Shown piece by piece: positions 50,205 through 63,961 of a stretch of 64,000 nucleotides of DNA. Source of the DNA: Batillaria attramentaria (taxonomy: Eukaryota; Mollusca; Gastropoda; Batillariidae); contig JACVVK020000337.1 in NCBI GenBank assembly GCA_018292915.2, positions 207,501-271,500 on the forward strand, written 5' to 3'. The notes under the pieces were generated by a model, which saw only the letters and a list, made by a program, of their open reading frames with translations, was not told the DNA's origin and did no database searches. Position numbers and translations under genes: made by a program. Position 1 is the stretch's first letter; the number at the start of each line of letters is the position of its first letter.

Positions 50205-53200
50205 TTTGTGAAAGAGTCATGCAATTTTCAGAATTGCATCAAAACTACACATCACTCCGCAAACCAGCCATGGATGATCTAAAACATTTATTCACAGCTA
50301 AGAGCATGCCATTTTGCAAAAAATCAACTGCAACCAAAGGCTAGAAAAGACAGGACAACAAACTTCTCTACAAAATCTACCAACACAAGCAAAATGGCCC
50401 CTACACAAGATTGACAAATGAACATACACTGAATCATAGAAACAAAATCAAATTCTGAATCATCCAAAGTCATGGGATTAAAAACAAACCAGAAAAAAAA
50501 TCAAGAGGTACGCATTGTTTTCGTGACACACAGAGAAAAGAAAAGGGAAAAAACAAATCGTGATGTAAAAAAATACAAAAAAGTAAGTCGGCACTATGCT
50601 AGATTATTGAATGAAAACAATTTTTGTACACCTTTGTTTCATAGCCTTCGAGATAGAGCAACAGAGCCAAGGCAGAGCACAGACAGTGGCTTGCTACACC
50701 GGACAAATAATATCCCGTCAACAAAAGTACTTAGGTAGATCACACACGTAACAGGCAACTAAGCTTTGTGATAGATCAATGGTGCAGAATATGTATGTCC
50801 CCTCCATAGTTTCTGAGACGTTGGAGTGTTGGAAAATATTCCATACCCACAAATGACACGTAAAATGACAAAAATGTCAGCCATTAACCATGAAATCCAA
50901 CCTTGATGGTTGAACGTCAGGGCCTAAGCTACACTGGTCTACCAAAGATGCTGATCAGCGACAAATTTGCTTTTGTTACAAAACAAACGTAGAACACCTA
51001 AACTCCTCATACTGCTCACTGATCGAACAAGCCAATTTGGAAAACATTGTCTGTATGGTTCTCTTAGTCACTGCGGTATTAATTTTGATCATACTTTATT
51101 GTTTTGCAATCTTGTTTTCCACTATACCTTCTCCGGAATGCTCAGTTATAACAAAAAAACCCTTAATGAACGTTTCGTTTTGTCTTGACGATGATGCTCA
51201 TGTGGATAAACATTGTAAATGTTTGGAATTTTCTTCTTTTCTTTTTTGTTTTAATGAAACCGACCGTGAAATATCACAATAGCAATAGTCCCCATTGCAG
51301 AATACAGGCTTTAAGCTGTAGTAATTACTAGTCAGGCAACACAATCACACATAACATATGTTGTTTACACAAGGGTTTTTTTTTTCTTTTTTTGGTCCCA
51401 GAAATGAGTTCTGCATAAAGGCAGTACTTCCTTCGGTGTAGTCTATGTCACAGGGTACTGTGAGTACATAACACAAGTGTTTATAGATTAATCTGCATAC
51501 TACCAACATACACATGTATGTCACTGGCCTAGGCAGTCAGGCAAGAATCTTGATCAGTGATGAACAGAGATCCATACCTGAAACCTTTTTTTTTTCTTTT
51601 CTTTATTTCCGTTTATAAATCATCACATTCACATCTACGATAACTGTACTCTACAGGGTGTATAATAATTATGGCAAATTTTAAGGTTTCAGTTCTGTCT
51701 GAGACTACGATTAATGTACTGTAAGTTAAGCTGGGATGCACACGAGTGTGAGAAACACGCAAAAACATGGCTGCTGCTTGAGAGTAAACGGCATCAGAAA
51801 TGCGTGAAAATAATAATAAACCAATATGAATGATTATGGTCCATACTTATTTAAATATACGTATATGTGACTTACATTTATAGCCCTGTGCTCTGCCTTG
51901 GAACCCGCTCTGTCTTTTATCACGCCAATACAGGTAAAACTCACAAAAGAATAAAATCCACACAAACCGAAGCACCAGAACAAAGTACATGTACCCGGTA
52001 CTATCAAGAAAAAAAAGTCTGTTTCCATTTAAAGACATTTGTCAAGAGATTAATTCTCTTAGTGACTTGACACTACGTACTGCACAAGGATGGTAGAGTT
52101 TTCCAGGACACCAAACTGAGCTAGCGAGTCTTCATCTTTGTGGGGAATTTCAGGTTGGCTATCTCAGATCTAGCTCTTCCGATGGTTACACTTACTACAC
52201 TTAAAAACAAAAATTTACTCCAAAATGACAAATCTTGTATGTGTGTGGAATACAGATTCTCCGTCAGTCTCTACTCATCAAAACATAAAAGTGCAATAAG
52301 GTGGCCTGACACAGTCCTGATCCAAATCAAAAGAAATTGGCATTATTTAATACAACTGATCACACGCACGAAATTTCAGGCTGTTTACAACAATCAAGCA
52401 TATTATGTACGTGGTGTTTTGAAGTCGGAGCACACGTAATGGTGTTTAAAAAAGTCAAGCACTTCACTCACTCATGCCTGTCAAACCGAGGCTATGAAAC
52501 AGTACAGACAACACACATCAGCACACATGCTCAAGAGGTTTTGATTCCTTTGACACATTCCGAGCACAGTCCTAAAACCTACAAACTACACGAGTGAATT
52601 TCAAAAAACAGATCCTGAGTTTCAACAATGATGATTCATACATTTCAAAACAAAACCTGCTACAAGCATGTTTAAAAAAAGAAGTTTCGCAAAGTGAAAA
52701 GCTAATGTACAAAAAGCAAGAAACGCCATCAACACACAAGCATTCTCCAGTCCCTCCCATGTGCCCACCCAAAATCCACCAACAAATGTGAAAAATAAAG
52801 TCTAGGATAAAAGTGTACCCATCACCCAAAAAATCTGCGGTCAAAATATGCACGATGACAATCGACGACAATTCAAAAAAAAAAAAAAAAGGTGGGAGAG
52901 AAAGAGGTGGTGGAAACAAAGATGCAATCCTTTGTTCTGTCCCAAGCAATAAAAACAGGACATGTGTACAAGACCACCCTGCTACAAAGCTTCATTCTGA
53001 AGTCAAGCTGGGAAAACTCCCTACGCTAATCCTTTGATTAAAACTGCCTCCACCCTTAAAGAAAGTTTTCTGGATTTGCTCAGAAACGTTTACAGCAACA
53101 TCCAGAGTGTCTCATGAATACAGTGGACAGAACTGGTATTAAATTTACTTACTCTATAATCTCGCAGGAACGTCTGTTTTGTTTTGTTTTTGTTTTGTTG

Positions 53201-56200
53201 AGTTCACAGAAGAAGCTTTGTAACAAGGTAGACCTGGTGTATTAAAGTGACAGTGGACAGAGATGAATGTTATCCAGCATGCTGGAATGTGATGTTATAG
53301 TTAATGATGTTGATCGTCACACACCTCATATTTAGTTAGACACTTCATTCAACACTTTGTACAACAATGGTCCAAACAATCCTCCATTTCTTACTTTCAC
53401 TATGTACAGAATTAAAAATAATAATAATAATAATAATAAAAATCCCGATGCTCAAGAATCTCACAGGGAGACTGAAAAAAAGTTTAAGTCAATCAATGGT
53501 TAATGGTGTAAAAGACATAAGTCCCTCTATGCCATGACACAGGCGTTTAGGTTAATTGGGTCCATGCATGTCACAAACAGTCAACATTGCAAGTACACAA
53601 AACAAAAGAACAAAGAGAAAAAAATAACAAAGTTAAAACCTTATGTTGGTAAAATGCAATATATTATGATCTTTTCTTTTCCGAAATAAGTGTATGGCGT
53701 GCGGTGTGGCGTCCAGTGTCAAGTGACAGCGTGCGTGTTACACCACTCTGGCTTCACTTTATGCCTTCGCTCAATGTTGCATCAGGTTTTGCATGTTATC
53801 TCTGCTCGGGCGATGGTTCTAATGACCAAACCATGATCCTTCAACGCACGTGTAACACGGGATGGGACAAATATCACAAGAAATACCATTACATACATTA
53901 AAAATAACGGAGAGGTATTGGCATACTGGCTTTTTCCCGTGAAAAAGTCTGAAAAAAAAATTGTTTGTCCCCTATAGTAGATGTAGGCAGCATGAACTAT
54001 GCATAGCAGAAAGTATATGTTATATATGTATATTGTTTATTCATTGCCTGCGTCAAGGCAAAACCGAGGAAAAGGTAGAAATATGTATCCACAATAAAAT
54101 ATCAATCTTCTCTTGTCTTAATTTGTGACTAGAACCTTTGCAAAAGGTTTGCAGATTTCAGCTGCTTGCATCTTGAAATTTGCTCACCTACATGTCGCCA
54201 ACTCTAGATCAGAAGATTAAGAAAGAGATTTTTTTTTTCTACACGTATCTCATCAGACTATGTCAGTGTATGAAATTTCAGGTTTCACTGAAAAAGCAGT
54301 AGGTGGTAGAAACTGTTTGGTAACTAGCCCATTACATGAAATTCAATTGGTGGTGCTATACAGTGGCAAAGGGTCTATCAAACTGTGATGTTGGTTACAA
54401 TGCACTCATAATATGTGTCAACCTTCGCACCTTATTATTTACTCACAGGCTAATGTGTGGCAAAAAACGCGCCATCCTGTATATGTGTGTCAGAAACAAC
54501 AAAGACACAAAATACCAGTACAAAGTATAGGAATTTTGTTTTATATAAATTTCATACTTTCAAAAAAAGATATACACTCAAAAATATTCACCACAGACGA
54601 GCACCTGAAAGTATGGTAGTTCAACTTGATTCTTAATGAAGATAACATTTCTCTAGATATATTTTACAAGATATGAAATCAAAACAAGAGAGGAAAAAAA
54701 CTCAAATTATTTGCAGGATTTTGTGTGTGTTTTCTGTCCCAACCATTTGACAAAAACACAAATGGTGGGATGCCCTCGATTACCTAACTGTAATACTAGA
54801 GGACTTAAAAAATTTCTACAGTTTCAAAATATCAAGTGAATTAAGAATGCGAGCATATTGTTGGTGATATGTTTACCGGTCACACTAAAAGTAGACCTCT
54901 AACGTTTACTATTTTTGTTATGAAAATGACAACCAGCCTAAGCATCTTTGAATAATGTGCACCGAATTTTCTTCAGAACAACTACCAGAAGTAGAATGCG
55001 TGTACGCAACAGTCCCTTGGAAAGGAAACCCGAAGGAAAAAGAAGGCAAAAAATTTTTTGTTACCAACAAGAAGACAAAGTCTACATGAACGAGTGTTTA
55101 TAGGTGATGAAGCAACGTTCTGGATTTTCACTGTCAAAAAAAAGTTTGTCTTTGGTTAGAAAGAGGTCACTTGGGTTACGGACTGAGGGCCGCATGCTAT
55201 TTCATGAAAATGCTGCATGTAAAGTATACTGTATAACTGATGTGATTATATGCATTTTCCAAGGAAGAGGTTAAAAAAAAAAGGGAAAACAATTCATTTT
55301 ATTTTATTTCAAACAAAGACGGATACGAATATCAACCGTTTCAGGCATGATTGACGATTACTGCACGAGGAAACTCATAAACCGAGGGAAAATCAAAGGT
55401 TACCCACACAAAAAAGTTTCAGGAAAAAAATTCTATGTACAACGGCAAGCAAAGTGTTGCCAATCTTCCAATGCTAGTAGTGCAAGAATCAAAATGGCAG
55501 ACAAATCGCAAAACAATGGCAATCACAAATTAGGTTCCATCAAAGAAAAGTAAGAAACCACAAGTGTAAGTAGTCTTAACTTCAAACTGTTAAATTTCTC
55601 ACAACAGAAGACAAAGAGAAAGAGAGGAATACGTTTTCTGGGAGCATGAACATTCTGTCTTCTTTATCCCGTTATCATAGCAAATCTTTGAAGTTTCAGG
55701 TGCGACATACAGTTCCGTTTCGAAACACTCAAAAGCAAAGGCACTGACGAATTAGTTTACAATTATTCCAAACATGACTGCACATGAAAGAGTTTGTAAT
55801 TTCACTTTCAACGTTCGTCAAGCCTTGAACAATCTAGACTGAGGAGGGAGAAGACGTGAGATGGAGAAGAAAAAAGGATTAAGGAAGAGTCATTCACAGG
55901 TAACAGGACTATCACTCAGAAAAAAAGCAGCAATTAAAACATTTCTTCAAAAGGCATGCACCAAAAAAAAACCCAACAAAACCAAACTTGTGACATCTCA
56001 TATTCGATCAGTTTCTGTACAATAAACAGTTCCCCAAAAAATGCACATCAAAGTCAGATGTTAAAAAGTGAAAAAGCAGATGACCACTTTACACCATGCC
56101 AGCACTGGATGACAACCACAGCAGACCAACCAACCATTCAAACCGCACACAACAAAATTGCGGTAAAAACAAAATTTGAAATGTAACGGGTGAGTACGGG

Positions 56201-58728
56201 GACAGAGTAGTGCAATGTGAAGTGACTGAAAGTCTGGCAAACCCCTCTAGATTCTTTCATAGTGAGTTGACCTGAAGGTCAAGGTCAGGGCCATGACAAC
56301 AGGTAGATCTAGGGTCACAGGTAACCATAGTGACTGTTTCTAATGCTAGCTGCAGCAGTTGCTGGCAGAGCATCCTAAATCTGACCTTCTGCTGTTTTTG
56401 ATGCCAATAAGAATATCACTGAAAGCAGAAGGAAAAGAATAAAAACAAGCACTCATTTAACCTGCAACGCAAGGAACGTGGTATGCATCACCGAAAATGA
56501 AAATGACACTTTCCACCGAGCGCTCATGTGCATGTACAAAGAACATGTATTTCTCAAACCCAACACCGCTATTAATTCCACTAGTCATTCCAGTATCCCA
56601 ACTGTTAAAACAAAGGAGGAGGGAAAAGTTAGGGTAAATTCCCTATGATAAATTATGCCCAGACAAAATCTACAGAACAGTAGCTGCCAATGTGAGCAAC
56701 ATCAGGCTAGCCTGTGCCTAATATAATTATTAATATGCTGCAAACCTGACGGCCTATGTACAGAATACATGGGAACTACTTTCTATGCCCTTGTACACAT
56801 CTCAGCTTGACAGCCGTGAAGCATGTATATTTTGTACTTTGTTTTTTGGGGTTTTTTGGTAACGGTTATTGCTGATTACAAGAAGTGGAAGCACTAAACA
56901 GAGAGGAAGGTGCACAATTGTAGGTTTACTGAGGACCTTACAGAGGTGTAGAAAACTTACATTTTTATTACTATCATAACACGCATTAAACTCTGGAAGA
57001 CATTCACTTCAGACGTGCTTGTTACCCATGTTGCAGACAGACAACTGAAAACCTGCAAGCGTTTGTGACAGACGGAATACTTGCTAACAACCTATATGTC
57101 TTTAAGCTTGTATATTGCATGGCAGTGAACCAATAGGGAAGCTTTTCTGTCCTTCAAACATGGCTTCTGGTCTGAAAGGGACCCACACAGTGACAACTTA
57201 ATAAACAACAAACCTCGATACAGTTAAGTTTTGATGTGATCGCTGATACATGGCACCCCTGAAGTTCCACTTAGTGGCTATGCCTCAGGGGAAAACACAA
57301 AAACAAACTGGGAAGAATTTCACGATGCCACTTGTAAAAACATCCTGAGCAATAAACTTTGGCATTGTTTTAGGTACAGGAATAATATTGGTCAAGTACG
57401 GGTTACACTGAATACGAAAGTAACTGCTAATCAACAACAAACAATTCATTAAGTAGCAACTGTGGCTAAGATGTTTGCCACAAATGGCCCAAGTCTGTAT
57501 TTTTGTAGGGCGAGATCTGCGACTGGAATTAAGGTTTTAGTACGACTGTCTAGTAAACACACACAACCTCAACACTTCTTACATACTTAATGTAAAGCTT
57601 CAATTATTGCTTTCTGAATTTGTGTTTGGGAAGCTATAGTCTTAAAAGGGCCGATATGTAGGACTGCCTTAAAGTACCAACCTATCACTGGGTGTTCTAT
57701 GTCAACAACAGTGTGAAAGAGAGTTAGCAAGCAGAAAAAGGAACAATCCATCAACACATAACAGCACACACAGGCTATCTCTAAAAAAAAAAAAAAATCA
57801 AGTTTTGCTGAAGTGTGAACTAACTAGCCAGCTACTGAGTGAGATGAACGGCGAGCGAAGGCCAAGGTCACAGTCACAAGGACACCGGTATTAAAAAAAA
57901 CCAAAAAAAACAAAGGAGCGAACAAACGAGCGAGCGAGCATCACAATAGGGCATGCTCGTCCCCTACCGAAGCACTGGAGAGAGATAGTTGCCCCATCTG
58001 GCTGGCCAGCTGCGGCATAACCCCTGACCCCGGGTCTAGAGGGGCGGTGTTGCCATGGTGAAGGGTGCTGGGGAGCATCTGTTGATTACAGCCAATGGGA
58101 ACTCACCAACCAAACCATGGTCACATCCACATATGGTCATTAAAACAATCAGCAAGTTAAAAAAGAAACTGAAAAAAATTGTGTGTTGAAATAGAAATAT
58201 GATCGGCTAAAACGGGCAAATGTGATTCATGATAAACGTCTACATCATTAAAAATGAGGTGATGGTTTCAATCTGACATTAATAATACATATCATCAAAC
58301 AGCAAACCCCCACTACAAAACAATCAAGCAGCATGATAAAAACTAGTGACAGATGCTACAAAAACATCCATTCCGACAAACATTCATTTTTTTTGTTTTT
58401 TGCATCATATACATAGAGACATGAAAAACAAAACAACCAAATGAAAAACATCTTGATTCTGTGAATCCGTATTGTTTCTTCTTTCTTTGCGTCCGTCGTC
58501 TCCAGCAGGAAATGTGAGGAGATTGAAGAAGTGAGAGCAGGATGAGGGGTTATTTGCATGCATAATGAGTCAGCCCTGGCCCCTGTTAAAGGGGACATCA
58601 CTGGCATAAGGGCCGACAAAGTTATTTCCCCTGGGGTGGGGCGATGGGGGACAGGGCCAGGCACGACCCCGTAGAAATGCCAGACAAAATGGCGGGGTGT
58701 GGGTGTGCGAGTGTCGGAAGGGGTGAAG

Positions 58729-58794
58729 TTACATCAGGGCAGTTGCGGGATCCAAAACAGCGGCAGACACGTCGGGGTGCACCGAGGGAAGAAT
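58729..58794 (-). CDS. RBMS: RBMS last coding exon with stop
   Basis: 66 nt after a ttcacag acceptor. Encodes ILPSVHPDVSAAVLDPATAL plus Met, then TAA at 58729-58731. It aligns loosely with the vertebrate segment after the YQV motif (VLTPSMEH). A different last exon in other isoforms is possible. Confidence 0.8.
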   Translation of the reverse strand: MLPSVHPDVSAAVLDPATALM

Positions 58795-61700
58795 CTGTGA
58801 ATTAGAACAACAGCACTGCAGAGTCAAGTCACACACCACACCACATCATGATTGTCACACGACGATTCTCGAGAATCTCGCCGTGTGGCGCCTCGCCACG
58901 ACAAATCACAACATGACATACAGCAAGAGCACTGAAACCTGGACCTAGTGTCACACACCTACAACGCCTTGCATACAAACTGCTTATTTCTTGTATGGAG
59001 TCTTCGTATACTTCCTGCGAATGAGTCTTTGTAGCTTGCGCGGTGTAAAGCCCGATAAAAACTCACTTACTGACTCACTCACTCACATATTTCTTGCATG
59101 GGATCTCTGCTTGTTTCTTCACGGATTCCCTCTGCCAGGTACAAGTGTGTTTTCAAAGCAAGTCTTTTGTCCGACCCAGAGGTGATTTCAAAGAGCTACA
59201 GACACTAGAAAAAAGGTCTGTGTAAATTTGGACCCTTCTGGGATTCTAACTCATGATCTCCTGATGAGGGTTTCTCTACTCAGCCACACCAGCTCCCAGG
59301 TATCCTTTTCCCCTTCTCTCGGGAGAAGCAAGCACTACATTGAGCAGAGTTTTCAGTTCTGTCAACCACAATGCCCCAGTGCTTTGACAATGGATGGTAC
59401 TTGGGAACCACAAAATGTATTATGGTTACAGTGCTCTTGCGTACTGTCACATTAGTTCAACTCATGCTCTTTAGGAAGAGAAACACTGCCTCATGCACTT
59501 CAGTAATTATAAAATTTCTTTCTCTTGCACCTTCCTTTTTTCTTTTTTTTTTTTTTGGGGGGGGGGGGTCATTTTGTTTCTGTTTTCATTGCATGGATCA
59601 ATCAGAGAGAATACTTAACATGATCTACACTCATTAACATAACAAAAATATTTTTAACCCTGGTGGTGCTGCGAATTGTGAGAACAGAATATTCCAGATC
59701 ACCTGTGTGGCTTTTTCAGCAAATTAATTAAGTACGACCAGGGTTAATATGGCATGAGGCAATGTCTCTACATTCTACTATAAAAAAAAAAATGATCATG
59801 GTCCAAAACAGAGAAAGTGGCTACCTCTAGTACCAGTAACATAAACCATCTGCATGTGTGTAGGTTTTCTGTTTTCTGTCTGTGTCTCAAATGTGCAAAC
59901 AGCCAAAACTGAAGCATCTATCATACATGCATTTGTCTGGAAAGAAAACAGAGACAGAATGGTCCACTGATTCCTAACAGAATGGCTCTTTGTACGTGCA
60001 TGCACTACCATTTCAGCAACATCCAAATTCTACAACAACAAAAAACCAAAAAAAAACAACTTGGAAACTTGAAGAGAAATGGACTTTTCATTAAAAAAAA
60101 AATTCACACATAGGCAACACAGAAGGTCTAGTATCATTGAATAGCAGGGTTGAATAAAAAAAAAAAAGCAGCTGATTTTTTTTCTCTCTCTAAAAAACTA
60201 GCCAGTCAACACCAAAAAGATCACTGTCACTGTCAGTATGGGGAGGATAGAGAAGTCCACACAGTGCAAACTTGTAAGTGAAGTAAAAGGAACACAAAAA
60301 ACACTCAAATCAGGAGATGCTGTCTGCTGGAAAAATTGGACAATTTCTACTTTCCTGTCGCAAACGTCGAATGCTGCAGAAGCTTTAAACAAAAATCAAA
60401 AAAATCCCCAAGCCCCTATGCACTGATGTATCAAAACTCAAAAACTCTAAAAGACATTCCCTTGGAATTTACAGACAAGTCAAAGACAGGTACAGAAATG
60501 ACAGTGATGCATTTGAAGTTTGTGTGTGCTGAAACATGATAATTATTGCACCTAGTAATTATTCCGATTTTGCAATTGCACTTGAAGTGCGCAGAAGCAC
60601 TTTTTCACTGAAAATTTCTCTAATTTAAAAAAAAATTGTAACTTTTAACTGGACAAAAAATCTCACCAATGTTTGAACATTTTCTCCAACACAGGTTGAA
60701 CACTGCGTCAGCACTATTCCTGTTGTGCTCCAATCCAAAACACTTCAGGGGAAAACTTTAATGCATCACTGCTCAGAGACTGAAGACAAACAAACAAGCA
60801 GAACCATGTAAAAAAACGGACATACTGCATGGCCTACTCATACTGATGCACACACACACACAAAAAAAACCAACCCCAAAACTCTTGACCCCTAAATTAT
60901 CCTGCAAAACTCACATGAGGCATCTGCGGTTGCATGATGTACTGGGGCATCCAGCCGGGATTGGATGACACCTGGTAGGTGGTGACGGGGGTCGTGGCAA
61001 CGGAGGAGTACCGTGGCAGGATCCCCGTGGGTAACAGCGTTGGGGTGGCCATACTGTAATTCATGTACGGACTGTTTTTCTCAATTAGATGGCAGAGTTC
61101 AAGGTCAAGGCAACGACTATTACATAATAATTATTATCAAAAACAAAAGAGAGAGAGAGAAACATTAACAATTATTGTTTAACATACTGAATGCTTGCTT
61201 TAACAACACATTCAAAATGAAGTAGGAAGTTTTATCTTTAATTCTCACAGTTTATTTAAACAGTAAAAAGTGCCTGTGTTGTGGGTAAGTCAAATCACAA
61301 ACAATAACTGAGGAGCTAAATATTTTTACAAAACACAAACATACAGCTGAGAGGCACTCAGCAAAACCAAACTGCACAGGTAAGTGAACCCAGCACTGGG
61401 CATCAAGGGAGCTAACTTCTCTCAAACAGAAAGTTCAGTGCTTCAAGGGAGATAACCGCAACCACGGTCTGCGATTCACAGCAACAGAACTTCTTGCGTC
61501 CTAAAATTCTTTTGGTTATTTAGCTTGTATGGTTGTATGAGATACCATTTTACCTAAAGCTAGTTTTTCTTTTTTTCTTTTTCTAATGTGAACAGACACT
61601 GCCGAGTTTCCAGTCTTCTGTACTCGGTCTTACATGGAAACAGATTCACGTTTAATTTACGTGGTAGAACTGAACTACAAATGAACAGAGGGACAGCCGA

Positions 61701-62011
61701 GATACTTACGCATTGAGGTTTGCTGCTAGTGCTGCATGCTGTTCATATGGAAGCTGCAGGGCCTGCAAGCAAAAAGGTTAAAATCATAAAACATAATAAC
61801 AACAGCACAAACTCCAAAACAATTGTCGTTACTGGGGATGGAGCATTAGTGGCAGTAAAAATAGTTCATGATTCATCAGCTATTTAATCAGTCAGTCTGA
61901 CTCTTTCCCTCTCTCTCTCTTAATCCATTTGATTGTAGAATAATGGTGTCATTCATTTGTTCTCTCTCTCACTCAATCCCTTTGATTGTAAAATAATGCC
62001 GCCATTCATTT

Positions 62012-62050
<39 letters not shown>

Positions 62051-62423
62051 GGCGGCTTCATATCACTTTTTAACAAAGGTGGACATATGTCGGATCATTT
62101 CTGCACCACAATTGACAATACTCAGGACACATCAACCATTCCCTGCAAAAATGCACTATCTCTTTTCTTTCTATCTGTATCGATGGCACCTTCCAGCAAA
62201 GAAGCCTAGACATGCCGCGTACTTTCTACTGTCAGCCAGGACATTTTTTTTTGATTGTAGTTCCCACGCATATGAAGCTCTGATCTCCATTCTAACTTTT
62301 CACATTGTTACCGACACTGCTCATTTGTGCTTACATCATCTCGTCCCATGAACATTTTCTGCTGCTGGTTTTTCTTCTTGTTGCCGCTGTCTGCAAACTT
62401 CACTAACAAAGGCTCTGTGCATC
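58729..62423 (-). CDS. RBMS: RBMS/alan-shepard-family RNA-binding protein, C-terminal part
   Basis: Four - strand exons (62335-62423, 61710-61762, 60915-61071, 58729-58794) join in phase into the last 120 residues plus TAA. The first begins TEPLLVKFADSGNKKKNQ, the signature just after RRM2 in RBMS proteins (vertebrate KFADGGQKKR). The third contains TPVTTYQVSSNPGWMPQYI, matching the RBMS SPVSAYQVQSPSWM segment. RBMS proteins use two RRMs to bind single-stranded DNA or AU-rich RNA and regulate mRNAs. The RRM exons are not in this window and must lie past 64000. The family is secure; which vertebrate paralogue is closest cannot be told, since a mollusc probably has one. The tail after Trp-Met is shorter than in vertebrates and ends AAVLDPATALM. 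Confidence 0.9.
59215..59310 (-). mobile_element. SINE, decayed tRNA-derived head
   Basis: On the - strand, an A-box-like ggtgtggctgagtagag and B-box-like gagttagaatccc, then gtccaaattta. Resembles SINE-A. In the last RBMS intron. Confidence 0.45.
60915..61071 (-). CDS. RBMS: RBMS C-terminal exon
   Basis: 157 nt, acceptor aaacag, donor gtgagt. Encodes PYMNYSMATPTLLPTG through TYQVSSNPGWMPQYIMQ to PQMPH. Carries the conserved YQV...W-M motif. Confidence 0.92.
61710..61762 (-). CDS. RBMS: RBMS small exon
   Basis: 53 nt between ttgcag and gtaagt. Encodes ALQLPYEQHAALAANLN. Phase fits both neighbours. Confidence 0.85.
62013..62049. repeat. (CT)n microsatellite
   Basis: RBMS intron; two imperfect direct copies of the 'ccatttgattgta' flank lie just before it. 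Confidence 0.9.
62335..62423 (-). CDS. RBMS: RBMS exon after RRM2
   Basis: 89 nt, acceptor ttgcag, donor gtaagc. Encodes CTEPLLVKFADSGNKKK then a Gln/Lys-rich stretch to MGRDD. Needs one base from an upstream exon outside the window. Confidence 0.92.
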
Positions 62424-63121
62424 CTGCAACACATAAAGGAGACATAGGATGCCATCAAGAGAGGATGGTAGACTCTGCAAGAACTAAATCATAGATAAAC
62501 TGTGAGGTTTCATCAGAAGACTTCAACAGAACTGAACTGGGTTTTCAAATTTGACAGGTATGTGGCTTAAATTTGCTACTTGGTTTAAACATTTCTTATT
62601 CATTGATGGACCACCGTCAAACAGTAAACAGCATTACATTGTACGAGAGCACAAGTAGTAAAAACTTATGTACATGCTCATGTGAACCAGTTTACATAAG
62701 AGCATGGTGGAGAACTTGACGTGAAAGAAAAAAAATTGCTAGTTCTGATCTCTTTGCACTGTTTAAAACTAGAAACTTTACTACAGAAAGAAACGGGCAC
62801 AAAGACAATACACTACGTTATGACTACGGCTGAGCAAATATATACACATACTCTTTTTTTTTTTTTTTGGCATGACTCAGCAAAACACCAGCTATATCAG
62901 AGACATACATAATGTATGCCTGGTCACATGAACATGCAAGTTTCTGCCAGCTGTGCACCATGTGGTGCCATAGAGTGTTTTGTGTATGCTATGATTATAC
63001 AAGGCACAATTCATCTTTTATGCTTCGCATAAAATATCACATATGTTCTTCAGACTCTGAAACATACACATAAAATGCCGTCTCATTTTCATATTTCTAG
63101 CATATGCGGCATAGACGTGTG

Positions 63122-63122
<1 letters not shown>

Positions 63123-63188
<66 letters not shown>
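63123..63188. repeat. (AC)n microsatellite
   Basis: RBMS intron. Confidence 0.98.
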
Positions 63189-63190
<2 letters not shown>

Positions 63191-63819
63191 CTGCCGAGGT
63201 TTTCACAGCAACAAAAACTGAACACGCCACACGGGCCTGGTTAAGACAGATGACACTGCAGTAACGGCGAAATAGACGCAGTGAGAGATACATAGCTGAG
63301 AACAAGTTGCAGAGGCAAGACAAGACACCACTAGAACTCTTAATACTGCATGTGCATGGCGGTCGGGAGAAAGAACACAAACTCTGCACTGGGACCCTGA
63401 TTTAGCTTTAATGGTGAATTCACGCGAGGCGCGACGTAACAGACCCCCATCTCCAGTTGCAAATAATTTAAATGTTAAACACGCTCGGCCAAAAATTCCT
63501 TCCAGCAGAAACGCATTCCAGATTGTGTACGTTCATTTAATTACTTCATTATCCCAACCCTGCCGCAGCACGGAGCAAACAGTACACACACAAGGCTGAG
63601 GTGAAAGGTTTACGAGATGGGGATCTGCCTATTTCGGTCTACATCCTAAAGGGAGCCAGCGTTTTCTTCGAGGCTTGTTGTGCACTGACTGCGTGGTGTA
63701 TGCGTGATTCTAGGGTCAGATGAGGTGAAAGCCTATCAGCCAAGAACACAAGCCGGCCTGTGTGAAGAGCGGGTCCTAAGAACCCAAGGCGGTGTTGGCG
63801 ATATTCTGTAGCAGACTCT

Positions 63820-63885
63820 CTGTGTGTGTGTGTGTGTGTGAAATCAATCCGAAGAATGACGGCAAGTTCATTTCATTCCGTTTCA

Positions 63886-63958
<73 letters not shown>
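63820..63958. repeat. (GT)n and (GA)n
   Basis: Two GT arrays around a unique 45-bp spacer, then GA. Confidence 0.95.

Positions 63959-63961
<3 letters not shown>

Larger units (their letters stand above)
46300..58728 (-). other. RBMS 3' UTR and flank, no coding exon seen
   Basis: Over 12 kb with no recognisable protein. The + strand is strongly A-rich with many oligo-A runs, i.e. T/U-rich in the RBMS sense, unlike the T-rich + strand of the NEK10 unit. Interspersed repeats are few here, apart from microsatellites at 47.1, 48.2 and 50.15 kb and a decayed SINE at about 49.2 kb. A Pumilio-type site (TGTAAATA on the - strand) lies near 46732. Where the UTR ends is unknown. Confidence 0.3.

Noticed and set aside
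52572..52949. 125-codon open frame on the - strand
   Set aside because: A-rich region with Phe-rich, low-complexity translation and no splice partners; more likely UTR.
59257..59275. ctgatgag followed by ggtttctc, resembling a hammerhead start
   Set aside because: No GAAA after a stem and no stem I partner; it is part of a decayed SINE head.
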